Assembly: GCA_039978895.1 (NCBI GenBank)
Contig: JBDWAL010000017.1
Location: forward strand, 198,876 to 262,875
Length of the DNA: 64,000 nt
Direction: 5' to 3'
Source: Aliishimia sp039978895
GTDB lineage: Bacteria; Pseudomonadota; Alphaproteobacteria; Rhodobacterales; Rhodobacteraceae
Shown here: piece by piece, positions 18,003 to 26,224 of the stretch
Layout: every line of letters begins with the position of its first letter
How positions within the stretch are numbered: the stretch's first letter is position 1
Made by a program: the position numbers and the translations under genes
Notes under the pieces: generated by a model
Told to the model about the DNA's origin: nothing
What the model saw: only the letters and a program-made list of their open reading frames with translations
Database searches by the model: none

Positions 18003-18473
18003 GTGAAAATTTCAGAAGCGCCAGATGACTTTGATCTGGCAATCCTACGAATCCTTCAAAAGGATAACACCGTTCCACAAAGGTTGATCGGTGAACAAGT
18101 CAACCTATCGGCCCCTTCAGTTCAACGCAGGATCAAACGGCTTGAAGCGTCGGGTATTATTGCAGCCCAAAACGCAATCGTTGACCCCGCGCGCCTTGAC
18201 CGTGCCCTAACCATTGTTGTCGAAGTCGAATTGAACGTTGAAACGGGGGGGGCAATCGACCGCGTTAAACAAAGTTTCGTCGACGCCCCCGAAGTGCAAC
18301 AATGCTATTACGTCACTGGTGAAGCCGATTTTGTGCTGATCATTATCGTGCAAGACATGTCAGAATACGAGGCGCTGACGCAGCGATTGTTCTTTTCCAA
18401 TGAGACCATCAAGAAATTCAAAACTTTCGTCACCATGGACCGCACCAAGGTAGGCTTGCAGATCAACATTTAA
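18003..18473 (+). CDS. Lrp/AsnC-family transcriptional regulator
   Basis: A 156-residue Lrp/AsnC regulator: an N-terminal helix-turn-helix ('DDFDLAILRILQKDNTVPQR', 'NLSAPSVQRRIKRLEASGII') and a C-terminal RAM/AsnC ligand domain ('VEVELNVETGGAIDRVKQSF', 'GEADFVLIIIVQDM'). I prefer the GTG at 18003, 8 nt after GGGAG, giving normal family length; an upstream TTG (17955) would add 16 residues. It is divergent from the dpaL pseudogene and was presumably its amino-acid-responsive regulator. It now appears to be left without its main target. Confidence 0.9.
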   Translation: MKISEAPDDFDLAILRILQKDNTVPQRLIGEQVNLSAPSVQRRIKRLEASGIIAAQNAIVDPARLDRALTIVVEVELNVETGGAIDRVKQSFVDAPEVQQCYYVTGEADFVLIIIVQDMSEYEALTQRLFFSNETIKKFKTFVTMDRTKVGLQINI

Positions 18474-18927
18474 ACCGAATGCTGACCGGTAGACACTTAT
18501 GTGTCTTGTTACCACTATGCCCACAGCCTTCGATCGGCAGAAATTTGCGCCCTTGGAACATGCAGGTCGCCTGACTGGGCCGATGGCTTTTTCTGGCCGT
18601 TGTATTCTGATGCACGGGCGATCTTATGCTCAAATTTTGCGTGGGGCTTTTGACGGGTTGCACCCACAATGGAACCCATACTTAGTGTCTCCACTATTGG
18701 TTGAACTGTCATGATCAGCGCTGATTCCAATCCTGTAACAAGTTGAAATCGCTAAATTAAACTCCCAATTTAAGCAAATTGGGTTGTGAAAGCTGTCTGG
18801 CCGGATGTTCCGGCCAGATCAAGAAAGGTGGGCTGGGTTTTAAGTCTAGTTCTTGAAGCAATGCCCATCAAGACAATGCGGATTTGGGACTCACCTAAAT
18901 CTAGAAAACACCAGAAGGAGACTACCC
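18474..18927. other. Intergenic stretch without a supportable gene
   Basis: About 450 bp lie between the Lrp-type gene and the CAP-domain gene. A 71-codon open frame occurs on each strand, but neither has family resemblance or a good start. The promoter of the CAP-domain gene should lie at the 3' end. Confidence 0.35.
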
Positions 18928-19953
18928 ATGTCACAAGCAAGTGCCTTGGAACAAGAGATGCTCGAACTCGTGAATGCCGAGCGCGCCAAGGTTGGTGTCG
19001 AGCCGCTAACCTTTGATGACAATCTAAACACAGCGGCCGAAGACCACAGCAGTTGGATGCTCCAAAATGACGTCTTTGACCATCAAGGCGCCGACAGATC
19101 TGCACCAAAAGACCGGGCCGTGGATGCAGGCTATGTTTTGGAGGGCGTATCAGCTGTAGGTGAAAATATCGCATGGCGATCAATACGTGGTGAACCCGGC
19201 CTGTCGGACGATGTTGAACAGGCTCATGAACTTCTTATGACCAGCCCTGCACACAAAGCTGCAATCTTGAACCCACTGTTCACAGAAATTGGAATTGGGA
19301 TCGAACAAGGTGACTATTTCACGGGGGGCCAGAATTGGGATTCGATTATGGTGACCCAAAACTTCGGGACAACAGAAGCAGAAGATTTTGAACCTATGCT
19401 TCCGCAAGAGGAAGTCACCCCAAATCAACCCGCGATGCCTGAGGATGTCGAAACTGTTGAAGAACCGCTAGTTTCAGAAGACTTGGCACCAGAAAAGAAG
19501 GAAGAAGAAACGGTAGAGGTGAGTGAAACCGCTGATGAAAAAGCGCCTCAAGACAATACATCCAAAGACATGACGCAAGAGCCAGCGGAAACCAACAAGG
19601 GTCACGTCTTTACTGGCTTTGATTGGAGCGATTGGGGAAATTCCGACTTCTTTGGAGATTTTTTCAACGGAAGTGGCAACAATAACGGAAACGGGAACAC
19701 TGGCGGCGGTATCAACGGCCAAGGAAACGGATTTGGCAACAACGGCAACGGCGTGAACGGAACAGGCAACGGCAACGGAAACTCTGACTGGTGGAACGAT
19801 CAGTTTAACCTGACAGACGCCGCTTTTGAGCCACACTCAAACGACAACGCCCATAACACGAACACTGGTTGGTCATGGGGTTCGATGGATTTTGCAAATT
19901 CGGGTGAATTTCCTGAACTTGCACTGTCTTTTGATGACTGCTTCTTCATGTAA
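18928..19953 (+). CDS. CAP/SCP-domain protein with acidic linker and Gly/Asn-rich tail
   Basis: A 341-residue protein. Residues about 5-150 form a CAP (SCP/PR-1-like) domain: 'MLELVNAERAKVGVEPLTF', 'AAEDHSSWML', 'GENIAWRS', 'LLMTSPAHKAAILNPLFTEI' and 'MVTQNFG'. A Glu/Pro-rich acidic linker (about 155-230) follows, then a tail of repeated Gly-Asn units (about 250-295) and a short Trp/Asp-rich end. ATG 18928 has AGAAGGAG 7 nt upstream. No Sec signal peptide is visible. The acidic, Gly/Asn-rich C-terminus resembles that of type I-secreted proteins, so export by that route is possible. CAP domains are usually extracellular; the function in bacteria is poorly known. Confidence 0.82.
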   Translation: MSQASALEQEMLELVNAERAKVGVEPLTFDDNLNTAAEDHSSWMLQNDVFDHQGADRSAPKDRAVDAGYVLEGVSAVGENIAWRSIRGEPGLSDDVEQAHELLMTSPAHKAAILNPLFTEIGIGIEQGDYFTGGQNWDSIMVTQNFGTTEAEDFEPMLPQEEVTPNQPAMPEDVETVEEPLVSEDLAPEKKEEETVEVSETADEKAPQDNTSKDMTQEPAETNKGHVFTGFDWSDWGNSDFFGDFFNGSGNNNGNGNTGGGINGQGNGFGNNGNGVNGTGNGNGNSDWWNDQFNLTDAAFEPHSNDNAHNTNTGWSWGSMDFANSGEFPELALSFDDCFFM

Positions 19954-19965
19954 ATCATGAATTTG

Positions 19966-20002
19966 ACGGTGCTCGGCGGCCTCGATATGTGCCGAGCACC
20001 GT
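19966..20002 (+). terminator. Strong hairpin terminator after the CAP-domain gene
   Basis: A perfect 12-bp stem, ACGGTGCTCGGC / GCCGAGCACCGT, lies 13 bp after the stop and is followed by TTCTT. It should be an efficient intrinsic terminator although the T-run is short. Confidence 0.75.
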
Positions 20003-20175
20003 TCTTCGTGCGGCACTGGACGAGCACCACGTCCCAAATTCAAGCCTCAAGCCCGTTGTTTAACAAGACATCGGACTTCGCTTCTAGGACGACTGATATG
20101 AGCGCATTCATTCATAATTTAGTGCAGATCGTTCGTCGTCCTGTACAAACCGTTGGATTGATGTAGTGCTTTTGT

Positions 20176-21132
20176 ATGCTTGACCTTCTCAGTGACATTC
20201 TCACCAGTCTTTCGATGCGTGGATCGCTTTATTTTCGCACGTCTTTCACAAAACCTTGGGGCGTTGCTGTTCCAAGCTATGAAAATGTGGCGAGGTTTCA
20301 CTTTGCACATCGTGGCGCTTGTCTTGTGTCGGTCGATGGGGTCACAGAACCTGTTTCCCTTGCACAGGGGGATTTGATCATCATTCCGCATGGGTCAGCA
20401 CATGACTTGTATTGTGGACATTTGCCCGAGAAAACGGTCATGCCGCTGGATAGGGTCCTAGAGACGTCCGGCTATGATGGCACGGGCGTTCTTGTATATG
20501 GCGGTGATGAACCGCAATCTGAAACGCAGCTGATCTGTGGGCATTTCTCATTCGAACCCCACGCAAACCACATTTTGCTAGAAAGACTGCCACCCTTTAT
20601 CCATCTAAAAAACTACGGCGAACATGCTGGAAAATGGATGGAGGCAACTTTGCGCCTTATCGGCGATGAAGCGGGTGGGCATCGCTTGGGCGGTGATCTG
20701 ATTGCACTTAAAATGTCCGAAGCCATTCTCGCGCAAGCGATCCGAAGTTTCATCGAAAGCAATGAGGCGCCCGAATGGGGTTTAGGCGGGTTTTCCGATG
20801 ACAATTTGCGACGAGCGCTGGATGCCTTTCACAAGGCAACAGCTGAGACATGGACGGTCGAGACATTGGCGCAAGCTGCGGGTATGTCGCGAACAAGTTT
20901 TGCGGTTCTGTTTCAAAAAAAGATGGCAATGACACCAATGGAATACGTCACTGGGTGGCGTATCGAAGTTGCAAAGAATGTATTGATCCAGCGAAAGGCA
21001 ACCCTTTCGGACGCTGCTGAAAGCGCCGGATATGCCTCGGATTCTGCATTTGCTCGCGCCTTCAAAAAGGAGACGGGCTTTACACCCGCTAAGTTCAGGA
21101 AGTCCGCCACCGCAGATCGTGCTGCTGTTTGA
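20176..21132 (+). CDS. AraC-family regulator with an N-terminal cupin domain
   Basis: A 318-residue AraC/XylS regulator. The N-terminal half is a cupin-like ligand domain ('RGSLYFRTSFTKPWGVAVPS', 'GDLIIIPHGSAHDL'). The C-terminal half has the double helix-turn-helix ('TVETLAQAAGMSRTSFAVLF', 'ATLSDAAESAGYASDSAFAR', 'FKKETGFTPAKFR'). It belongs to the AraC branch with 'cupin_6' sensors. The start is uncertain: ATG 20176 lacks a ribosome site, and an ATG at 20215 ('MRGSLYFRT') resembles the usual start of this branch. The downstream SPW-like gene may be a target, but nothing proves it. Confidence 0.88.
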   Translation: MLDLLSDILTSLSMRGSLYFRTSFTKPWGVAVPSYENVARFHFAHRGACLVSVDGVTEPVSLAQGDLIIIPHGSAHDLYCGHLPEKTVMPLDRVLETSGYDGTGVLVYGGDEPQSETQLICGHFSFEPHANHILLERLPPFIHLKNYGEHAGKWMEATLRLIGDEAGGHRLGGDLIALKMSEAILAQAIRSFIESNEAPEWGLGGFSDDNLRRALDAFHKATAETWTVETLAQAAGMSRTSFAVLFQKKMAMTPMEYVTGWRIEVAKNVLIQRKATLSDAAESAGYASDSAFARAFKKETGFTPAKFRKSATADRAAV

Positions 21133-21243
21133 ACGACCTGCACAATAATAGGAACGAACCGGCATAGATTCACCGTGCTCCCCCGATTACCTCTGTTTCA
21201 TCGACATCGCGCTCTGCGCCTGTAAATGAGAAGAGAGACCCCC

Positions 21244-21612
21244 ATGCTTCCACGTTTTATCACAAAATCGATCCACGCCTATTTGGACTATCCGGTCGCC
21301 GTCGGCCTTGTTGTAATGCCATTTCTATTTGGCTTGGGCCAAGCGAACATGCTCGCGTTTTGGCTGTCTGTTGCAACAGGTATCGCGGCGTTTTGTTTGA
21401 CCATCCTGACGGATCATCACTTGGGTGTCGTCCGGATCTTGCCTTATAAATTGCACTTGGCTGTGGACGGCATCGTCGGTGCAGTCTTTGTCGTTGCCCC
21501 ACTGGTGTTTGGCTTCACTGGAATTGATTTCTGGTACTATATGGCGCTTGGCTTGACCGTTCTGGCAGTTGTTGGGCTGCACAAACCGGAAGGTGACACA
21601 ATCTACGCATAA
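21244..21612 (+). CDS. SPW-like small membrane protein
   Basis: A 122-residue inner-membrane protein with about four hydrophobic helices. It resembles the SPW-repeat/YkgB-like small membrane proteins ('AYLDYPVAVGLVVMPFLFGL', 'GAVFVVAPLVFGFTGIDFWY'). The function is unknown. The start at 21244 is preferred; an in-frame ATG at 21226 would add six residues. A clear terminator follows. Confidence 0.7.
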   Translation: MLPRFITKSIHAYLDYPVAVGLVVMPFLFGLGQANMLAFWLSVATGIAAFCLTILTDHHLGVVRILPYKLHLAVDGIVGAVFVVAPLVFGFTGIDFWYYMALGLTVLAVVGLHKPEGDTIYA

Positions 21613-21623
21613 TCAACCATTTT

Positions 21624-21652
21624 AGGGCTGTCACAAAGTGACAGTCCTTTTT
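21624..21652 (+). terminator. Intrinsic terminator after the SPW-like gene
   Basis: AGGGCTGTCAC-AAA-GTGACAGTCCT is a 10-11 bp stem with one G-U pair, followed by TTTTT. It lies 12 bp after the stop and 16 bp before the next start codon. Confidence 0.85.
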
Positions 21653-21667
21653 ATTCGGGGATAACGA

Positions 21668-22264
21668 ATGAAAAAACCAGCATACTCATCGTCCCTTATT
21701 GAGGACATACGAGCTTGCAATATTTGCTCTAATTTACCTTTAGGGCCGCGTCCGATCATCCAGTTCAGCTCAACTGCAAAACTGTTGATTGTTGGGCAGG
21801 CCCCCGGACGCATTACTCATCACAAGGGAATACCCTTCAATGATCCATCTGGTGATCGGTTGCGGTCATGGTTGGGGATTACCAAAGAGACCTTTTACGA
21901 CAGTCAGAATATTGCCATCGTCCCAATGGGTTTTTGCTTCCCAGGAACGGGACAAAATGGCGATTTGCCACCTCGTCCCGAATGTGCAGAAGCATGGCGG
22001 AACAAGGTTTTAGATCAGATGCAAGGCATCGAATTGACTTTGATCATTGGCCGATACGCAATCGATTGGCACATGCCCGAGTTTAGCAAGCAAACCGTCA
22101 CGGCCGCTGTAAAATCATCGGCGGATGTCTGGCCGCATAAACTGATCCTGCCCCACCCCAGTCCGCGAAATAACCGTTGGCTCAAACAGAATCCGTGGTT
22201 CGAGCAAAACATCATTCCAGCACTACAGAACCGCGTCCGGACAATGCTTGCCATCAACTCATGA
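21668..22264 (+). CDS. Uracil-DNA glycosylase superfamily protein
   Basis: A 198-residue member of the uracil-DNA glycosylase superfamily, close to the Fe-S (family 4/5-like) group. Seen are 'IRACNICSNLPLGPRPI' with a CxxC, the motif 'LIVGQAPGRITHHKGIPFND', the 'PSGDRLRSWLGI' segment, and the C-terminal 'ILPHPSPRN' (HPSxR motif 2). Further cysteines ('GFCFPG', 'RPECAEAW') could complete a cluster. Proteins of this type may excise uracil or act as unexplored hydrolases. GGGGA precedes the ATG. It is a single-gene unit behind the terminator of the SPW-like gene. Confidence 0.85.
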   Translation: MKKPAYSSSLIEDIRACNICSNLPLGPRPIIQFSSTAKLLIVGQAPGRITHHKGIPFNDPSGDRLRSWLGITKETFYDSQNIAIVPMGFCFPGTGQNGDLPPRPECAEAWRNKVLDQMQGIELTLIIGRYAIDWHMPEFSKQTVTAAVKSSADVWPHKLILPHPSPRNNRWLKQNPWFEQNIIPALQNRVRTMLAINS

Positions 22265-22444
22265 GGGGTTTCCCTTCAGGGCACCGCATCACAATAATCC
22301 ATAAATGTTCCAAACGTTCGAAAAAATATGCAACTAGTACAACAGTGACCTCCATGTATTGCTCATCGTTCAACTCATCTACATCCTATCTTCAGAGGCA
22401 CGGCGGTTCTCGCAATGCCCATCTAAGAGAAAAAGGAAATCCCA

Positions 22445-22930
22445 ATGTTCAAGAAACTTGCAATCAACACAGTTTTGATGACCAGCCTCGCGATGATCGC
22501 GGTTCCTGCTTTTGCCGCTGACGAGTACAATGTCTCAAAGGGCCTAACAGCCGCGAATGCGCCGTTGGGCCTTCATGGTGTGGATCCTGTTGAATTCATC
22601 GCAACAGCAAACCCCGTTGAAGGATCAGCAGCCTACACTGCCGTACATGATGGCGTCGCGTATTACTTCTTAAGTGAAGCAAACCAGAAAGCCTTTGAGG
22701 CTGAGCCAGCGGCATTCTTGCCTCAAAATGGTGGCTTCTGCACATACGGCGTGTCTGTCGGTAAGAAATTCGACGGTGACCCAGAGTTTCACGCAGTGAT
22801 CGACGACAAACTTTATGTCTTCCTGAACCGCGCAATCTACGATGCATTCAACCAAGACCGCACTGGTACGATTTCAAAAGCAACCACCAACTGGAAAGAT
22901 ATTCGCAGCACTCCTGTCGAAGATCTCTAA
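22445..22930 (+). CDS. Secreted YHS-domain protein
   Basis: A 161-residue periplasmic protein with a standard Sec signal ('MFKKLAINTVLMTSLAMIAV' ending PAFA-ADE) and a YHS-like domain. The domain includes 'LGLHGVDPVEFI', 'AAYTAVHDGVAYYFLSEANQ', 'AFEAEPAAFLPQNGGFCTYG' and 'DDKLYVFLN'. YHS domains are small folds often found with metal or copper handling proteins. AAAAGGAAATCCC precedes the ATG. It is a single gene with its own terminator. The function is unknown, and a metal role is only a family-level possibility. Confidence 0.85.
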   Translation: MFKKLAINTVLMTSLAMIAVPAFAADEYNVSKGLTAANAPLGLHGVDPVEFIATANPVEGSAAYTAVHDGVAYYFLSEANQKAFEAEPAAFLPQNGGFCTYGVSVGKKFDGDPEFHAVIDDKLYVFLNRAIYDAFNQDRTGTISKATTNWKDIRSTPVEDL

Positions 22931-22959
22931 TTAGATTGAGGCCACCGCGTTTAACGCAG

Positions 22960-22991
22960 AAGGGGCAGCTTTTAAGCCGCCCCTTTTTTTT
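22960..22991 (+). terminator. Intrinsic terminator after the YHS gene
   Basis: AAGGGGC-A-GCTT / AAGC-C-GCCCCTT forms a GC-rich stem with one mismatch followed by eight or more T residues. Confidence 0.9.
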
Positions 22992-23120
22992 GTTCGCAGC
23001 ATCGTGGACTGCTTAAGTGATAATCAGAAAGCCCCTTGTGACTGCCGACTTTGTAGAAATTCGGCGAGACGAAACATACTAACACAGAGCCGATCAAGCT
23101 TGGGTACCGCTTCAGCAAAA

Positions 23121-23897
23121 TCAGTGCTTTAGAACTTGTTCCAGGAACTTCTGCGTTCGCGGGTTCTTCGGGTTTCCGAAAAATGTTTCCGGAGCCGCAC
23201 TTTCGACGATCTGCCCTTGATCCATGAAGACGACCCGATCCGCCACTTTACGGGCAAAGCCCATCTCATGGGTCACACAAATCATAGTCATCCCCTCAGC
23301 CGCCAGTTCCTCCATTGTTTCGAGAACTTCATTGATCATCTCGGGATCAAGCGCAGACGTCGGCTCGTCAAAAAGCATGATGCGGGGCTGCATACACAGG
23401 GCGCGCGCGATGGCGACACGCTGTTGTTGGCCGCCGGAAAGCTGACTTGGGTATTTGTCTGCCTGATCTGGAATTTTGACCTTCTCCAGATAGCGATGCG
23501 CGAGCGCCTCTGCCTCTTCGCGCGATGTGTTTCGAACCGACATGGGGGCCAGCAAACAATTTTCCAACACCGTCAAATGCGGGAAGAGGTTGAATTGCTG
23601 AAAGCACATACCAACTTCGGATCGGATTTTATCGATGTCCTTAACGTCCGCCGTCAACGTTACGCCGTCGACAATGATGTCACCTTCCTGATGCTCTTCC
23701 AGCCTATTGATACAGCGGATTAAGGTCGACTTTCCTGACCCGGATGGGCCGCAAATCACGATCCTTTCGCCGGATTGCACTGTTAGATTGATATCTGTCA
23801 AAACTTGAAAATCGCTGTACCATTTGTTCATGGCCCGAATTTCAATCATCGTTTTTTCGGTCGCGGGCGTCTGCAAAATCGCCTGTACGTTTTCCAT
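23121..23897 (-). CDS. Amino-acid-type ABC transporter ATPase (GlnQ/HisP-like)
   Basis: A 258-residue polar-amino-acid ABC ATPase. It shows Walker A 'GPSGSGKST', the Q-loop 'CFQQFNLFPHLTV', the signature 'LSGGQQQRVAIARAL', Walker B 'IMLFDEPTSALDP' and the H-loop 'CVTHEMGFA'. It energises the two permeases encoded upstream on the same strand. An internal Met ('MIEIRAMNKWY') is an alternative start, but AAGGAC before ATG 23897 supports the longer form. It is the last gene of the ureohydrolase-receptor-permease-permease-ATPase operon. Confidence 0.93.
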   Translation of the reverse strand: MENVQAILQTPATEKTMIEIRAMNKWYSDFQVLTDINLTVQSGERIVICGPSGSGKSTLIRCINRLEEHQEGDIIVDGVTLTADVKDIDKIRSEVGMCFQQFNLFPHLTVLENCLLAPMSVRNTSREEAEALAHRYLEKVKIPDQADKYPSQLSGGQQQRVAIARALCMQPRIMLFDEPTSALDPEMINEVLETMEELAAEGMTMICVTHEMGFARKVADRVVFMDQGQIVESAAPETFFGNPKNPRTQKFLEQVLKH

Positions 23898-23927
23898 CGG
23901 GTTTCGTGTCCTTTTGAGATGCGTGGC

Positions 23928-24608
23928 TTACCGGAAAACCATTGAAGTGCTGCTGTCATTAGGATCAGATCGAGACTGCAACATCTGTGCGAACTTCAGA
24001 AACAACGTGCATATGACCCAGTAGATGACAGCGATTGTCGCGAAGGTTTCCACTGGCGTGAAAGTGCGTCCGTTGATGTCGTGGGCCGCGTAGGTCAGCT
24101 CGGCCACGGTAATCATCGATAACAGGGAGGATTCCTTAATCATTGTCAGAGCAATATTGGTGCCGGGCGGATACACATAAGTATAAAGCTGCGGGAGTAT
24201 GACGCGGCGCATATAGAACCCATATTTCAGCCCAAGGGCTCTCGCGGCATCGAATTGACCTTTTGAAACGGATTCCACCCCGCCACGGAACACTTCGGCA
24301 AAATAGGCGCTGCCATAGATCGACAAACAGATGATCCCAGTGGTCAATCCCGATACACGCACGCCGTAGAATGGTAGCGCATAAAACATCATGAAGATCA
24401 GGATGAGCAACGGGATGTTGCGCATAAGTTCGATATAAACAATCGCGGGCCACCGCAGCAGACGCTGTTTCGAGATGCGCATCAGGCAAATCGCCATGCC
24501 AACAAAAATCCCGATGGGGATAGCGATGCAAGAGATCAAAAGCGTGTTGAAAACCCCGCCGACAAGGATGTCACGGTTGTCCCATATCGCCCCATAATCG
24601 AATATCAT
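23928..24608 (-). CDS. Amino-acid-type ABC transporter permease (second)
   Basis: A 226-residue HisMQ/GlnP-type permease with about five helices and the EAA coupling loop 'DAARALGLKYGFYMRRVILP'. 'NIPLLILIFMMFYALPF' is the family's typical (R)N(T)P segment. AGGAGCGCG precedes ATG 24608, and the gene begins 9 nt after the other permease. The two are different enough to act as a heterodimer. Confidence 0.92.
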   Translation of the reverse strand: MIFDYGAIWDNRDILVGGVFNTLLISCIAIPIGIFVGMAICLMRISKQRLLRWPAIVYIELMRNIPLLILIFMMFYALPFYGVRVSGLTTGIICLSIYGSAYFAEVFRGGVESVSKGQFDAARALGLKYGFYMRRVILPQLYTYVYPPGTNIALTMIKESSLLSMITVAELTYAAHDINGRTFTPVETFATIAVIYWVICTLFLKFAQMLQSRSDPNDSSTSMVFR

Positions 24609-24617
24609 AACGCGCTC

Positions 24618-25280
24618 CTAAAGCCGGAATTTTTGAGATCGCCGCTGGAGATGTTCTCCGAACTGGCTGATCGAAAAACAGATCACAAAGTAGATGAAAG
24701 CAGCCAACAACAAGACTTCGACAGGGCGGAACGTTTCATTGTATAGCATCTGCGAGGCGCGGGTCAGTTCGACCAATGTGATTGTCGACAAAAGTGGGGT
24801 GATCTTGATCACCATTGTGAATTCATTCACCAGAAGTGGAATTACAGAGTTGAACACTTGCGGCAGAACGACCTTGAACCACACCTTGTGTTTGGGAAGT
24901 CCCAAAGCTTCGGCAGCTTCCCACTGGCCCTTTGAAATTCGGCTCAGCCCACCGCGTAAGATCTCGGCGACATAGGCTCCGCTGTTGAATCCGACGGCCA
25001 TAATCCCAGCTGTAAACGGTCCAATGTTGATGCCCGTCAGCGGGGCAAGGGCATAATAGAACACTAGGATTTGGACCAAGGCAGGGGTGCCCCGAATGAA
25101 GCTCCCATAGATGCCAACAAAAATCCGTAAAAGCCAGAACCGGCTGTTGCGCATCAGCAAAAGACCAGTCCCCACGAGAACACCAACACCGCACGCAACG
25201 AGGCCTACAAAAATCGTGTAGAGAGCACCGACAAAAAGAGGTCCGGACTTTGGGATAATTTCAAAGAATTGCAGATCCAT
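24618..25280 (-). CDS. Amino-acid-type ABC transporter permease (first)
   Basis: A 220-residue HisMQ-type permease. It has 'IRGTPALVQILVFYYAL' near 60-80 and the EAA loop 'WEAAEALGLPKHKVWFKVVL', both standard for polar amino-acid importers. It pairs with the following permease and the terminal ATPase. It starts 83 nt after the receptor stop. Confidence 0.92.
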   Translation of the reverse strand: MDLQFFEIIPKSGPLFVGALYTIFVGLVACGVGVLVGTGLLLMRNSRFWLLRIFVGIYGSFIRGTPALVQILVFYYALAPLTGINIGPFTAGIMAVGFNSGAYVAEILRGGLSRISKGQWEAAEALGLPKHKVWFKVVLPQVFNSVIPLLVNEFTMVIKITPLLSTITLVELTRASQMLYNETFRPVEVLLLAAFIYFVICFSISQFGEHLQRRSQKFRL

Positions 25281-25363
25281 TGCTAAGTCAATCCAACTAA
25301 AAAATGCCGCCCGGATAAATCTGAATATTAAGTTTCAAATTGATCCGAGGCGGCCAGTGACGC

Positions 25364-26209
25364 TCAGAGAGCGCCTTCAGGGAGGTAATTTTCGGGGAGG
25401 GCCATCTCAAAGCCGAACCACTTCATCTGCAATTCGCTAAGCGTCCCATCTTGTTCAAGCTTGAGCAGCGAGTCATTGACCCGATCACGCAGATCAACGC
25501 CATTTGGATGTGCGACCCATGCGAACAATGTGCCGGTGCCAATGTTTGTCAGTTGCTCAAAAGTATCGGGTCGTTGTTCTTGCATGGTCGCCAGCGAGAA
25601 AGACGGGATCGTCCCGATGTCGATTTGGCCCCCAGCCAAGGCAAGCCGCATATCGTTGGTGGATTTGAAGCCGCGAATATCTGCGAAGCCCGCTTCACCA
25701 TTCGCCTTCAATTGCGCATCGACCGTTTCGACCTCTTGCGCTTGTGATGATCCAAGTTCAACCCCAATGACCCTTCCGTTCACGTCACTCAGACTGGCCA
25801 AATCGTCGTCACCAAAGCGCTTGACCAACATGGTTTCGGCAACCGCGAGCGGGCGGGTAAACGCATATTTGTCAACGCGGTCTTCCTTGATCGCAACCGA
25901 AGTGGCGACAAGATCATATTTTCCGGCAAGAACACCTGCCAATATGCCGTCCCATGGCAGTTGAAGTTGTTCAAGTTCAACACCCATGTCCGCGACAATG
26001 AGATCAAGAATATCTTTGCCATACCCTACGACTTGGCCGTCTCGCAGGAATTCCATTGGCGGGTATGCGACTTCGGTCGCAACAGTTATCTTGCCGTTGG
26101 CAGTGACTGTGTCCAACGCGGTTTGCGCTGTTGTTGGTCCGCAAAGAGTGATGGCAGCGATACACGCGAACAAGCCTTTAGACATCTGACGTCTATGTAA
26201 TTGTTTCAT
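25364..26209 (-). CDS. Amino-acid-type ABC periplasmic receptor
   Basis: A 281-residue periplasmic solute-binding protein of family 3 (SBP_bac_3). A signal peptide spans about residues 1-28 ('KGLFACIAAITLCGPTTAQ'). The mature part has 'ITVATEVAYPPMEF', 'VGYGKDILDLIVADMG', 'YDLVATSVAIKEDRVDKYAF' and 'NGVDLRDRVNDSLLKLEQDG', all family-3 landmarks. GGGAGACGAAA precedes the ATG. The ligand is inferred from the neighbouring ureohydrolase to be a guanidino compound or arginine relative; the receptor sequence alone does not show it. Confidence 0.9.
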   Translation of the reverse strand: MKQLHRRQMSKGLFACIAAITLCGPTTAQTALDTVTANGKITVATEVAYPPMEFLRDGQVVGYGKDILDLIVADMGVELEQLQLPWDGILAGVLAGKYDLVATSVAIKEDRVDKYAFTRPLAVAETMLVKRFGDDDLASLSDVNGRVIGVELGSSQAQEVETVDAQLKANGEAGFADIRGFKSTNDMRLALAGGQIDIGTIPSFSLATMQEQRPDTFEQLTNIGTGTLFAWVAHPNGVDLRDRVNDSLLKLEQDGTLSELQMKWFGFEMALPENYLPEGAL

Positions 26210-26224
26210 TTTCGTCTCCCTTTT

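Noticed and set aside
18499..18730. 71-codon frames on both strands downstream of the Lrp-type gene
   Set aside because: Mutually overlapping, poor starts, no family pattern.
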